Of a stretch of 64,000 nt of DNA, positions 36,978-44,307 are shown one piece after another; positions within the stretch are counted from its first letter, which is position 1, and the number at the start of each line of letters is the position of its first letter. A program made the translations under genes and the position numbers. A model generated the notes under the pieces. It saw only the letters and a program-made list of their open reading frames with translations, was not told the origin of the DNA and searched no databases. The stretch comes from Allobranchiibius sp. CTAmp26 (GTDB lineage: Bacteria; Actinomycetota; Actinomycetes; Actinomycetales; Dermatophilaceae). The stretch spans positions 1 to 64,000 of the forward strand of contig NZ_JAGEKR010000017.1 of the NCBI RefSeq assembly GCF_017565405.1, written 5' to 3'.

Positions 36978-37900
36978 CAGAAATATCCCTCGCGCTTGCG
37001 GTCTTCCATGGCGGCCTCGGACAGCCGGTCGTCGGCCCGGGTAGCACCGCGCTCGGTCAGCCGGCTGACGGTGACTTCCTCGATGACGCTCGCGACCGTG
37101 GTGGCCTCGCTCTCGACGGCACCGGTGCAGGACCCGTCTCCCACGGTGCGGTAGCGCACCGAACGGGTCGAGAGTGTCTCCGCGCCGCGCGGACCGCCCC
37201 ACGGGCCGGGCGTGAGCAGCATGCCGTCGCGCTCGAAGACCGGTCGCTCGTGCGCGAAGTAGATGCTGGGCAGCGGGACGTTCTCCGCCTCGATGTAGCG
37301 CCAGACGTCCAGTTCGGTCCAGTTCGAGATCGGGAAGACTCGGGTGTGCTCGCCCGGAGCGTGACGGCCGTTGTAGATGTGCCACAGCTCGGGGCGCTGA
37401 CGGCGCGGGTCCCAGCCGCCGAAGGCGTCGCGGATCGAGAAGATGCGCTCCTTGGCCCGCGCCCGGTCCTCGTCACGGCGGGCACCACCGAGCAGCGCGT
37501 CGAAACGGTGCTCGGCGATCGTGTCGAGCAGCGGCACGGTCTGCAGCGGGTTGCGCGTGCCGTCGGGACGCTCCTGGAGTCGCCCATCGGCGATCCACTC
37601 CTCGACCCGGGCCACCACGAGATTCACGCCGGCATCGGCGACGACCCGGTCGCGGAACTCGATGACCTCGGCCAGGTTGTGCCCGGTGTCCACGTGCAGC
37701 AGGGTGATCGGCAACGGCGCCGGCCAGAGCGCCTTGCGCGCCAGGTGCAGCACGATGGCGGAGTCCTTGCCACCGCTGAACAGCATTGCGGGGCGGTCGA
37801 ACTCGGCCACGACCTCCCGGATGATCTCGATCGACTCCGACTCCAGGTCGCGCAGGGCGGCCACGTCGGTGGCAAGGGGTGGGGCGGCTTCGATGGTCAT
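36977..37900 (-). CDS. cysD: Sulfate adenylyltransferase subunit 2
   Basis: CysD makes APS from sulfate and ATP with CysN. The 307-residue protein has the PP-loop AMLFSGGKDSAIVLHLARKA near residue 40, and the family sequences DTGHNLAEVIEFRDR, GGARRDEDRARAKERIFSIRDAFGGWDPRRQRPELW and NWTELDVWRYIE. Its ATG overlaps the cysC stop (ATGA). Complete and of normal length. Confidence 0.96.
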   Translation of the reverse strand: MTIEAAPPLATDVAALRDLESESIEIIREVVAEFDRPAMLFSGGKDSAIVLHLARKALWPAPLPITLLHVDTGHNLAEVIEFRDRVVADAGVNLVVARVEEWIADGRLQERPDGTRNPLQTVPLLDTIAEHRFDALLGGARRDEDRARAKERIFSIRDAFGGWDPRRQRPELWHIYNGRHAPGEHTRVFPISNWTELDVWRYIEAENVPLPSIYFAHERPVFERDGMLLTPGPWGGPRGAETLSTRSVRYRTVGDGSCTGAVESEATTVASVIEEVTVSRLTERGATRADDRLSEAAMEDRKREGYF

Positions 37901-38433
37901 GCGACCTCACTCTCGGCTCGGACCAGTCCGCGCAGCGCGTCGACGGCATCGTCGAGCGGTACGCGGCTGGTGTCGATGGTCAGATCGGGCTCGGTGGGCG
38001 GCTCGTACGGGTCGTCGACGCCGGTCATCGCGGTCAGACCGCCCGCGGCGGCGCGCGCGTACAGGCCCTTGACGTCCCGCTCCTGGCACACGGTCAACGG
38101 GGTGGAGACGTAGACCTCTCGGTACGGCGTGCCGTGGTCGCGGTGATGCGTGCGCACGGCGGCGCGCGCATCGGCGTACGGCGCGATCACCGGGACGACA
38201 ACCGTCACACCGTGCCGGGCGAGCAGTTCCGCGACGAAACCCACCCGCCGTACGTGGGTGCTGCGGTCCTCGCGACTGAAGCCGAGCCCCGCAGACAGAT
38301 TGGTCCGCAACTCGTCGCCGTCCAGGATCTCCACCTCAGCGCCGCTCGCCGCAAGCTGATGGGCGAACGCGCGGGCAACCGTCGTCTTGCCGGCGCCGGA
38401 CAGACCGGTCAGCCAGATCGTCGTCCCGCTCAC
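37897..38433 (-). CDS. cysC: Adenylyl-sulfate kinase
   Basis: CysC phosphorylates APS to PAPS. The start is GTG at 38433, overlapping the cysH stop as GTGA; the 178-residue frame has the P-loop TGLSGAGKTTVARAF (10-18), GDELRTNLSAGLGFSREDR and PYADARAAVRTHH. Because the neighbouring cysH appears to be an APS reductase, PAPS is probably not on the path to sulfide here and may instead feed sulfotransferases; this is inference. Confidence 0.93.
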   Translation of the reverse strand: MSGTTIWLTGLSGAGKTTVARAFAHQLAASGAEVEILDGDELRTNLSAGLGFSREDRSTHVRRVGFVAELLARHGVTVVVPVIAPYADARAAVRTHHRDHGTPYREVYVSTPLTVCQERDVKGLYARAAAGGLTAMTGVDDPYEPPTEPDLTIDTSRVPLDDAVDALRGLVRAESEVA

Positions 38434-39122
38434 AGGTGGATACCGCACTCGACCTTGTCGGTGCCGGACCAGCGGCCGGACCGAGGGTCCGCGCCGGGCG
38501 CGACCCGCGCCGTGCAAGTCGCGCAGCCGATCGACGGGTACCCCTGTGAGAGCAGTGGATTCATGATCACGCCGTGCTCGTGCACGTAGTCGTCGATGTC
38601 CTGGTCGCTCCACGCGGCGAGCGGCGCGATCTTGATCCGCTCGCGGCGCTCGTCGAAGGAGACGACCGGCGTGTTCGCCCGCGACGCGCTCTCCACTCGT
38701 CGCAGGCCCGTCGCCCAGGCGTCGTAGCCGTCGAGCGCGTCGTCCAGCGGATGGGTCTTGCGCAATGCACAGCACAGGTCCGGGTCGCGCTCGTAGAGGC
38801 GCGCGCCGTAGGTCTCGTCCTGCTCGGCCACCGTCTGTGCCGGGGTCAACGAGACGACGTCGACCGGGTAGTCGCGAGCGACCTGGTCGCGCACCTGCAG
38901 CGTCTCCGCGAAGTGGTAGCCGGTGTCGAGGAAGAGCGCGTCGACACCCGGCAGGATGCTGCTCGCCAGGTGCAGCAGCACCGTGTCCTGCATCGACGCC
39001 GCCACGGCGAACCGGTCGCCGAACGTCCGACCGGCCCAGCCGATCACGTCGTACGCCGACGCACCCTCCAACTCGCGTGCGGCGTTCGTCGCGACCTCGC
39101 GCAGATCCGCGGTGACGGTCAT
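38430..39122 (-). CDS. cysH: Assimilatory APS reductase (CysH, iron-sulfur type)
   Basis: A 230-residue reductase that converts APS to sulfite with thioredoxin. Two cysteine pairs, Cys117-Cys118 (DLCCALRKTHPL) and Cys200/Cys203 (GCATCTA), are the [4Fe-4S] ligands that mark APS-specific enzymes; PAPS-type CysH lacks them. The catalytic cysteine is Cys226 in ECGIHL at the end. GYPSIGCATCTA and ADPRSGRW match mycobacterial CysH. The ATG at 39122 overlaps the stop of the small zinc-ribbon gene (ATGA). Confidence 0.95.
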   Translation of the reverse strand: MTVTADLREVATNAARELEGASAYDVIGWAGRTFGDRFAVAASMQDTVLLHLASSILPGVDALFLDTGYHFAETLQVRDQVARDYPVDVVSLTPAQTVAEQDETYGARLYERDPDLCCALRKTHPLDDALDGYDAWATGLRRVESASRANTPVVSFDERRERIKIAPLAAWSDQDIDDYVHEHGVIMNPLLSQGYPSIGCATCTARVAPGADPRSGRWSGTDKVECGIHL

Positions 39123-39277
39123 GACGCCGCCTGTCCGCGGAGCCCGTGGAACTGCACCACGAAGACCCGCAGGCAGCTCCCGCAGCTCCACGCGCCGCGC
39201 GGCTCGACCTCCGGCCGCAGGTCCTCCTCGGCGCAGTAGGGGCAGTGGAAGGGCACGACCCGGTTGGTGGCGCTCAT
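39119..39277 (-). CDS. Small zinc-ribbon protein of the sulfite reductase operon
   Basis: A 52-residue protein with four cysteines in two pairs, Cys12-x2-Cys15 (HCPYC) and Cys32-x2-Cys35 (SCGSC), separated by 16 residues, so probably one zinc ribbon. The rest is short strands (VVPFHC, AWSCG, RVFVVQFH). A protein of this size lies between sir and cysH in Streptomyces and other actinobacteria as well. It overlaps both neighbours by ATGA. Its job is not established; a metal-delivery, electron-transfer or assembly role for the reductase is a guess. Confidence 0.82.
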   Translation of the reverse strand: MSATNRVVPFHCPYCAEEDLRPEVEPRGAWSCGSCLRVFVVQFHGLRGQAAS

Positions 39278-40923
39278 CGCAGTGAGTCCTCGTCCGCCCG
39301 CACAGCCCATTGCGCGAATCGCTCTCCGGGAGTGCGCTGTTCATCGAAGCGGCGAGCAATGCGCTCGATGTAGTCGCCGAGCTCGGCCGAGGTGACCTTG
39401 AGGGCGCGCAGCTTGCGCCCGAACCCGGCGTCGAGCCCGAGGCCACCGCCCAGGTGCACCTGGAAGCCCTCGACCTGCTGGCCCGCCGAGTCGGTGACGA
39501 TCTGCCCCTTGAGGCCGATGTCGGCGACCTGGATGCGGGCACACGAGTTGGGGCATCCGTTGAGGTGGATCGCGAGCGGCTGCTCCAGCGCGAGATCGTC
39601 CAGGCGCTTCTCCAACTCCTCGACCAGAGTCTGTGCCCGGGCCTTGGTCTCGACGATCGCGAGCTTGCAGAACTCGATGCCGGTGCAGGCCATCACCGAA
39701 CGGCGCCACGGCGACGGCTTCGCGTGCAGTCCGGCCGCCGCCATCCGCTCGATGAGCGACTCCGTGCGCTGCGGGTCGACGTCCAGCACCACGAGCTTCT
39801 GGTGGGTGGTGAGCCGCACCCGGTCCGACCCGGCCGCCTGCGCGGCGGCCGAGATCTCGGTGAGCACCGTGCCGGACACGCGTCCCGCGACCGGCGCGAA
39901 ACCGACGTACGCGCGGCCGTCCCGCTGCTCGTGCACGCCGACGTGGTCCAGGGGCTGCTCGGGCAACGGTGCCGCAGGACCGTCCGGAAGCGCGCGCTGC
40001 AGGTACTCGGTCTCGAGCAGCTCGCGGAACTTCTCGGCGCCCCAGTCGGCCACCAGGAATTTCAGGCGGGCACGGTGACGCAGCCGCCGGTAGCCGTAGT
40101 CGCGGAAGATGCGGATCACCCCGTGCCACACCTCGGGGATCTCCTCCAGGCGCACGAAGGCACCGAGCCGGGTGGCGAGCTTGGGATTGGTCGAGAGCCC
40201 ACCGCCGACGAGCAGGTCGAAGCCGGGGCCGAGATCAGGGTGGACGACGCCGACGAAGGAGACGTCGTTGATCTCGGGCGCGGTGTCGGGCAGCCAGGAG
40301 ATGGCGGTCTTGAACTTGCGCGGCAGGTTGGACAGCTCCGGGTCGCCGATGAAGCGGTCCCGGATGGCGTCGATGGCCGGGGTGGCGTCGATGACCTCGT
40401 CCGCGCTCACGCCCGCCACCGGGGAACCGAGGATCACCCGGGGGGTGTCGCCACACGCCTCGGCGGTCGTCAGGCCCACGCCCTCGAGGCGGTCCCAGAT
40501 CGCCGGCACGTCCTCGATGCGGATCCAGTGCAACTGGATGTTCTGCCGGTCGGTGAGGTCGGCAGTGTCGCGCCCGTACTGCGTGGACACCTCGCCGATC
40601 ACCCGCAGCTGCTCGCTCGTGAGGGTGCCGCCGTCGATCCGGACCCGGAGCATGAAGTACTCGTCGTCCAGGTCCTCGGGCGCGATCGAGGCGGTGCGAC
40701 CGCCCTCGATCCCGGGGCGGCGCTGGGTGTAGAGACCCCACCAGCGCATCCGGCCGCGCAGGTCCGACGGGTCGATCGAGGCGAAACCCTCACGGGAGTA
40801 GACCTCCTCGATGCGGGCACGTACGTTGAGTCCGTCGTCCTCCTGCTTGAACACCTCGTTCGGGTTCAGGGGCTCGCGCTCTCCGAGGGCCCATTGGCCG
40901 TTGCTGCGCGTGACGGTCGACAT
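39274..40923 (-). CDS. Ferredoxin-type sulfite/nitrite reductase (SirA-like)
   Basis: A 549-residue siroheme [4Fe-4S] reductase. The cluster and siroheme ligands are in CTGIEFC (near 413-419) and NGCPNSC (near 455-459). QLHWIRIEDVPAIWDRLE and RGRMRWWGLYTQRRPGIEGG are the family's substrate and half-repeat segments. It most likely reduces sulfite to sulfide because it heads a cysteine operon; a nitrite role cannot be excluded from sequence. ATG at 40923 is used, with AAAAGGA 12 bases ahead; an ATG at 40935 lies too close to the AGGA. The start codon overlaps a perfect 14-bp palindrome, a possible control site. It is divergent from the DUF4439 gene. Confidence 0.93.
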   Translation of the reverse strand: MSTVTRSNGQWALGEREPLNPNEVFKQEDDGLNVRARIEEVYSREGFASIDPSDLRGRMRWWGLYTQRRPGIEGGRTASIAPEDLDDEYFMLRVRIDGGTLTSEQLRVIGEVSTQYGRDTADLTDRQNIQLHWIRIEDVPAIWDRLEGVGLTTAEACGDTPRVILGSPVAGVSADEVIDATPAIDAIRDRFIGDPELSNLPRKFKTAISWLPDTAPEINDVSFVGVVHPDLGPGFDLLVGGGLSTNPKLATRLGAFVRLEEIPEVWHGVIRIFRDYGYRRLRHRARLKFLVADWGAEKFRELLETEYLQRALPDGPAAPLPEQPLDHVGVHEQRDGRAYVGFAPVAGRVSGTVLTEISAAAQAAGSDRVRLTTHQKLVVLDVDPQRTESLIERMAAAGLHAKPSPWRRSVMACTGIEFCKLAIVETKARAQTLVEELEKRLDDLALEQPLAIHLNGCPNSCARIQVADIGLKGQIVTDSAGQQVEGFQVHLGGGLGLDAGFGRKLRALKVTSAELGDYIERIARRFDEQRTPGERFAQWAVRADEDSLR

Positions 40924-40953
40924 GGTTATAACCATTCCTTTTGGTTGGACCAA
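40922..40953 (-). promoter_or_regulatory. Palindromes at the start of the sulfur operon
   Basis: ATGGTTATAACCAT (40922-40935) is a perfect 14-bp palindrome that covers the space between ribosome binding site and start codon of sir. TTGGT-TGG-ACCAA (40941-40953) is a second inverted repeat just upstream. The positions fit repressor binding or translational occlusion. A promoter could not be placed with confidence. Confidence 0.45.
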
Positions 40954-40985
40954 GGTCAAATGATGACTGATGTGTCTCAACCGTC

Positions 40986-40999
40986 GAGACCGGGGTCTC
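40986..40999. promoter_or_regulatory. Inverted repeat ahead of the DUF4439 gene
   Basis: GAGACC (40986-40991), GG, GGTCTC (40994-40999): a 6-bp inverted repeat 16 bases before the GTG start at 41016 and 62 bases before the divergent sir start. It may control either gene. Function is inferred only from place. Confidence 0.35.
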
Positions 41000-41015
41000 A
41001 CCTACGATCGGCGGT

Positions 41016-41930
41016 GTGACCCGCCCGCCGACCACGCGCCCGGGCCGACGGACCGTGCTCGCGGCGTTCTCGCTCGCCGCGGCGGCGAGCCTCACCGGCT
41101 GTGACATCCGCCTCGAGAAGGGCTCACCCCGGCTTCCCGGCGTCGCGACCCAGGGTCCGCCGGCCGATCAGACCGCGCTGTTGCGTGCGCTGAACACGGT
41201 GCGCTCGCTGCAGGCCGCGGCAACGGATGCGGACGGGCCGTGGGCGGCCAAGCTCGCCGCGGCGTACGGCGTCGCGAGCAACCGCCTGACCCAGGTGATG
41301 TCCACGGACGGGATCACCGTGCCGACCGCGTCGGCGACTCCTGCGCGCACCGGCCTCACCGCCGCACGACTCGGTGGTCTCCAACGGGCGACACTCTCCC
41401 CCACGGCGTACGGCGACGCGGTGCATGCCACGTCCGCGAACGCGGCGATGCTCGCGGCGCTGCTGGCCTTCGGAGCGGCCGGTGCGACGGTGCAGGGCGC
41501 GGCGCCGGACTGGACCGGCGAGACGCTGTCGGCGCCGATGTCGGCCGCTCTCCTGCCCTCGGTCCGCGCTGCCCTCTACGGCATGGAGGTCATCGCGGCG
41601 AGGACCGCCGTGCGCGCCCGATCACGAGCAGCCGCGGGCGTCATCACGATGACCGCCGCGCGCTCACGGCTCGAACTCGCGGCCGGCGCCAAGGCGCCCG
41701 CCGCCCGACTCGTCTATCCGTTGTCCGTGCAGCCCGCGACGGACGCCGCCCGCACGACCCTGGCGAGCGATCTGCTCGCCGATGTCGTCACCGCCTGCGC
41801 GAGCCAGCTCGCGTCGGCACCCGGGACGAGCGCCGACCTGCGCGCCCTGGTCCACCTCTGGAGCGACGCCACCGCCCTCGGCTGGCGCTGGGGTGTCGTA
41901 CCCACACCGTTCCCCGGCCTGCTGGGGTGA
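41016..41930 (+). CDS. DUF4439 ferritin-like lipoprotein
   Basis: A 304-residue protein starting with GTG. The signal peptide (RRTVLAAFSLAAAASLTGC) ends in the lipobox SLTGC, so it is probably lipid-anchored outside the membrane. The rest is Ala-rich and helical; residues from about 160 (ALLPSVRAALYGMEVIAARTA through MTAARSRLELA) match the DUF4439 ferritin-like bundle found next to rimP/nusA in actinobacteria. Metal-ligand residues are not obvious. Its stop overlaps the next GTG (GTGA). Function unknown. Confidence 0.75.
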   Translation: MTRPPTTRPGRRTVLAAFSLAAAASLTGCDIRLEKGSPRLPGVATQGPPADQTALLRALNTVRSLQAAATDADGPWAAKLAAAYGVASNRLTQVMSTDGITVPTASATPARTGLTAARLGGLQRATLSPTAYGDAVHATSANAAMLAALLAFGAAGATVQGAAPDWTGETLSAPMSAALLPSVRAALYGMEVIAARTAVRARSRAAAGVITMTAARSRLELAAGAKAPAARLVYPLSVQPATDAARTTLASDLLADVVTACASQLASAPGTSADLRALVHLWSDATALGWRWGVVPTPFPGLLG

Positions 41931-42850
41931 GCGGGTTCGCGGTCACGATCCCGCCGGCGTTCTCGGCGACGGTCGACGGGCGACCGGCCGAGGGCGGCGG
42001 GCCGGACGGCACGAGCTGGCTGGCGACCCTTCCCCGGCTCGTCGAGGAGAGCGCCGAGCTGTGGCAACTGGAGCTGGACGCCGACCCGTCGGCGACCCGG
42101 CACGGCGAGTGCGCGCTCGTGGTGCCATGCCGGCGTGATGGCGAGCCGGCGGTACTGAAGGTGACCTGGCCGCACCCGGAGGCGAGGTATGAGCATCTGG
42201 CCCTGCGCAACTGGGACGGCAGGGGCGCCGTACGGCTCCTGGCGGCCGACCCCGGCCGGTGGGCCATGGTGCTCGAGAGGCTGCACGGCGACACCAGCCT
42301 CGAGACCGCCCCGATCCTGGACGCGTGCGAGGTGATCGGAGGGCTCTTCCGTCGTCTCGACGCCCCACCCATGGCACGGGTGACGAATCTGCCCGACGAG
42401 TGCGTGAGGTGGCAGGAGCTGTGCCGCGCCGGATCACCGCGGGTGCCGCGCCGGATGACCCAGCAGGCCGCGTCCCTGCTGGGCGATCTCGCACAAGGCA
42501 GCCGCGCGGATCTGGTGCACCAGGATCTCCACTTCGCCAACGTGCTCGCAGCCGACCGTGAGCCGTGGCTCGCCATCGACCCGAAGCCGATCAACGCGCA
42601 GTGGGAGTTCGCGGTCGCCCCCGTCCTCTGGAATCGGTGGGACGAGGCGCTGCGAGCGACCAGCGTGCGCAGCCACCTGCGGACCCGGCTCAGCGTGCTG
42701 TGCGAAGCCGCCGGGCTGGACGAGGACCTGGCCAGGCACTGGTCGTTCGTGCGCCTCGTCCTGAACGCCCTGGGCGAGTGGCTGTCCGGTGCTCCGGACC
42801 AGAGCGCGCTGTCGTGCTACCTCACGGCGGCGAAGGCCATGCAGGAGTGA
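41927..42850 (+). CDS. Aminoglycoside/hydroxyurea kinase-like protein (APH(6) type)
   Basis: A 307-residue kinase-fold protein. The catalytic loop LVHQDLHFANVLAA (H-x-D-x4-N) and the metal-binding WLAIDPKPI resemble the streptomycin 6-kinase/APH_6_hur family; PAVLKVTWPHPEARYE gives the ATP-binding Lys. It may phosphorylate a small molecule or antibiotic; resistance is not proven by sequence. The start GTG at 41927 overlaps the DUF4439 stop, so the two are co-translated, an uncommon neighbour for a resistance gene and a hint of a housekeeping substrate. Confidence 0.85.
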   Translation: MSGFAVTIPPAFSATVDGRPAEGGGPDGTSWLATLPRLVEESAELWQLELDADPSATRHGECALVVPCRRDGEPAVLKVTWPHPEARYEHLALRNWDGRGAVRLLAADPGRWAMVLERLHGDTSLETAPILDACEVIGGLFRRLDAPPMARVTNLPDECVRWQELCRAGSPRVPRRMTQQAASLLGDLAQGSRADLVHQDLHFANVLAADREPWLAIDPKPINAQWEFAVAPVLWNRWDEALRATSVRSHLRTRLSVLCEAAGLDEDLARHWSFVRLVLNALGEWLSGAPDQSALSCYLTAAKAMQE

Positions 42851-42914
42851 GCCGGTCTGACAGCGGCCTGAGTTACTCTGACGCCGCCATCGAGACCGAC
42901 ACCTAGGGACATCA

Positions 42915-43784
42915 GTGAGCACCTCGAACGCCCGAGAGACCGGCAAGGCCAAGCTGGCCCGCCTGCAGGCCGAGCAGAAGCGCGAGCGGCAGCGCAAGGT
43001 CATGGTCGCCATCACGGCCGCGGTCGTCGTCGTCGTGCTGGTCGTGGTCGGCGGCTTCTACCTCGTCTCCCGCCAGCAGCAGAAGCAGAACGACGCCAAG
43101 GCCAAGGCCAACGCCCGCAACTCCGCGTTCGTCGGCCAGGTGGAGAACGTCCCCGCCGCTGCGTTCAACACCGTGGGTGCGGGAAGCGCCGCGCAGGCGC
43201 CGAAGGCCACGAACGGGTCCCCGGACACCGTCGACGGCAAACCCCGGCTGCTCTACATCGGCGCCGAGTACTGCCCCTACTGCGGTATGGAGCGCTGGGC
43301 GCTGACCTCCGCACTGTCCCGGTTCGGCACCTTCAAGGGCGTCGCGAGCGCGGTGTCGACCGCGAACGACAACCCGGCGAACATCCCCACGATGACCTAC
43401 CTCAACGCGTCGTACACCTCGAAGTACGTGGCGTTCAAGTCCTACGAGACCGCCGACCGCACCGGCCAAAAGCAACTGCAGAAGGTCTCGGCGGCCGACT
43501 CTGCCCTGCAGAGCAAGTACGACTCGCAGGGCAGCATCCCCTTCCTGCTCTACGGCGGCCTCTACACCAGTTCCGGCGCGACGTACGACGGGACGGCGCT
43601 GCAGAACATGAGCGGCGCGGCCGTCGCCCAGCAGATGCTGTCGCCCACCACGGCCATCAGCAAGGGCATCCTCGGCGCGAGCAACGTGATCTCCGCGCAG
43701 ATCTGCGTCCTCACGAAGGGCGCCCCGGCCGACGTGTGCTCCTCCCCCGGCGTCAAGGCGGCCTCCGCCAAGCTCGCCAAGTAA
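42915..43784 (+). CDS. Membrane-anchored DUF929 thioredoxin-fold protein
   Basis: A 289-residue protein starting with GTG. A basic, coiled N-terminus (about 1-28) precedes one membrane helix (29-51). The outer domain carries the thioredoxin-like CPYC at 120-123 (YIGAEYCPYCGMERWALTSAL) and further Cys residues near the end (QICVLTKGAPADVCSSPG). It fits the DUF929 family and is probably a disulfide oxidase or isomerase outside the membrane. The VKOR gene starts 4 bases later, a likely redox partner that reoxidises it. Confidence 0.85.
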   Translation: MSTSNARETGKAKLARLQAEQKRERQRKVMVAITAAVVVVVLVVVGGFYLVSRQQQKQNDAKAKANARNSAFVGQVENVPAAAFNTVGAGSAAQAPKATNGSPDTVDGKPRLLYIGAEYCPYCGMERWALTSALSRFGTFKGVASAVSTANDNPANIPTMTYLNASYTSKYVAFKSYETADRTGQKQLQKVSAADSALQSKYDSQGSIPFLLYGGLYTSSGATYDGTALQNMSGAAVAQQMLSPTTAISKGILGASNVISAQICVLTKGAPADVCSSPGVKAASAKLAK

Positions 43785-43788
43785 GGCC

Positions 43789-44304
43789 GTGCGCGACCTC
43801 CCCCGGCGGCCTCGGTGGCTGCCACCGGTGAGTCTCGGCCTGAGCGTTCTCGGTCTGGCGGTGTCGATCTACCTCACGTACGAGCACTTCACCGGGTCCT
43901 CGACCCTCGCGTGCTCCGGGTCGGGGCAGGTCGACTGCCTACGGGTGACGACCAGCCAGTGGTCGAAGCTGCTGGGCGTTCCCGTGGCGCTGCTCGGGCT
44001 GCTGTTCTTCGTGGCGATGACGGCGCTGTGCCTGCCGCGGGTCTGGCGCCGCGCTCCACGGTCGCTGGACCTCGTGCGCATCGCGGCGACCGGGGTCGGC
44101 CTGCTGATGGTGTTCTACCTGATCTGGGCGGAGTTCTTCCGGATCCACGCGATCTGCCTGTGGTGCACCGGGGTTCACGTCATCACGTTCGTGCTGTTCT
44201 TCGTGCTGGTCTTCGGGCTGCTCTTCACCGACCCGCCCGAGCTCGTCGACGACGAATCGGACGTGATCGACCACGACTCCGCGGCGAGCCGCCGGTCCGA
44301 CTGA
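43789..44304 (+). CDS. Vitamin K epoxide reductase family protein
   Basis: A 171-residue membrane protein with four or five helices. The two cysteine pairs of VKOR are present: Cys42 and Cys50 in the outer loop (ACSGSGQVDCLR) and the active-site Cys123-LW-Cys126 (AICLWCTGVH). VKOR uses menaquinone to oxidise a thioredoxin-like partner and so drives disulfide formation. The start is GTG 4 bases after the DUF929 stop. The tail after helix 4 is acidic and cytoplasmic. Confidence 0.93.
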   Translation: MRDLPRRPRWLPPVSLGLSVLGLAVSIYLTYEHFTGSSTLACSGSGQVDCLRVTTSQWSKLLGVPVALLGLLFFVAMTALCLPRVWRRAPRSLDLVRIAATGVGLLMVFYLIWAEFFRIHAICLWCTGVHVITFVLFFVLVFGLLFTDPPELVDDESDVIDHDSAASRRSD

Positions 44305-44307
44305 GGC

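Noticed and set aside
39310-41019. A 569-codon open frame antisense to the sulfite reductase gene
   Set aside because: The siroheme reductase on the other strand has all its cluster motifs; the antisense frame has none.
41927-42850. Kinase-like gene as an acquired antibiotic resistance island
   Set aside because: No transposase, integron or other resistance gene nearby, and it overlaps a chromosomal DUF4439 gene; treated as a resident kinase.
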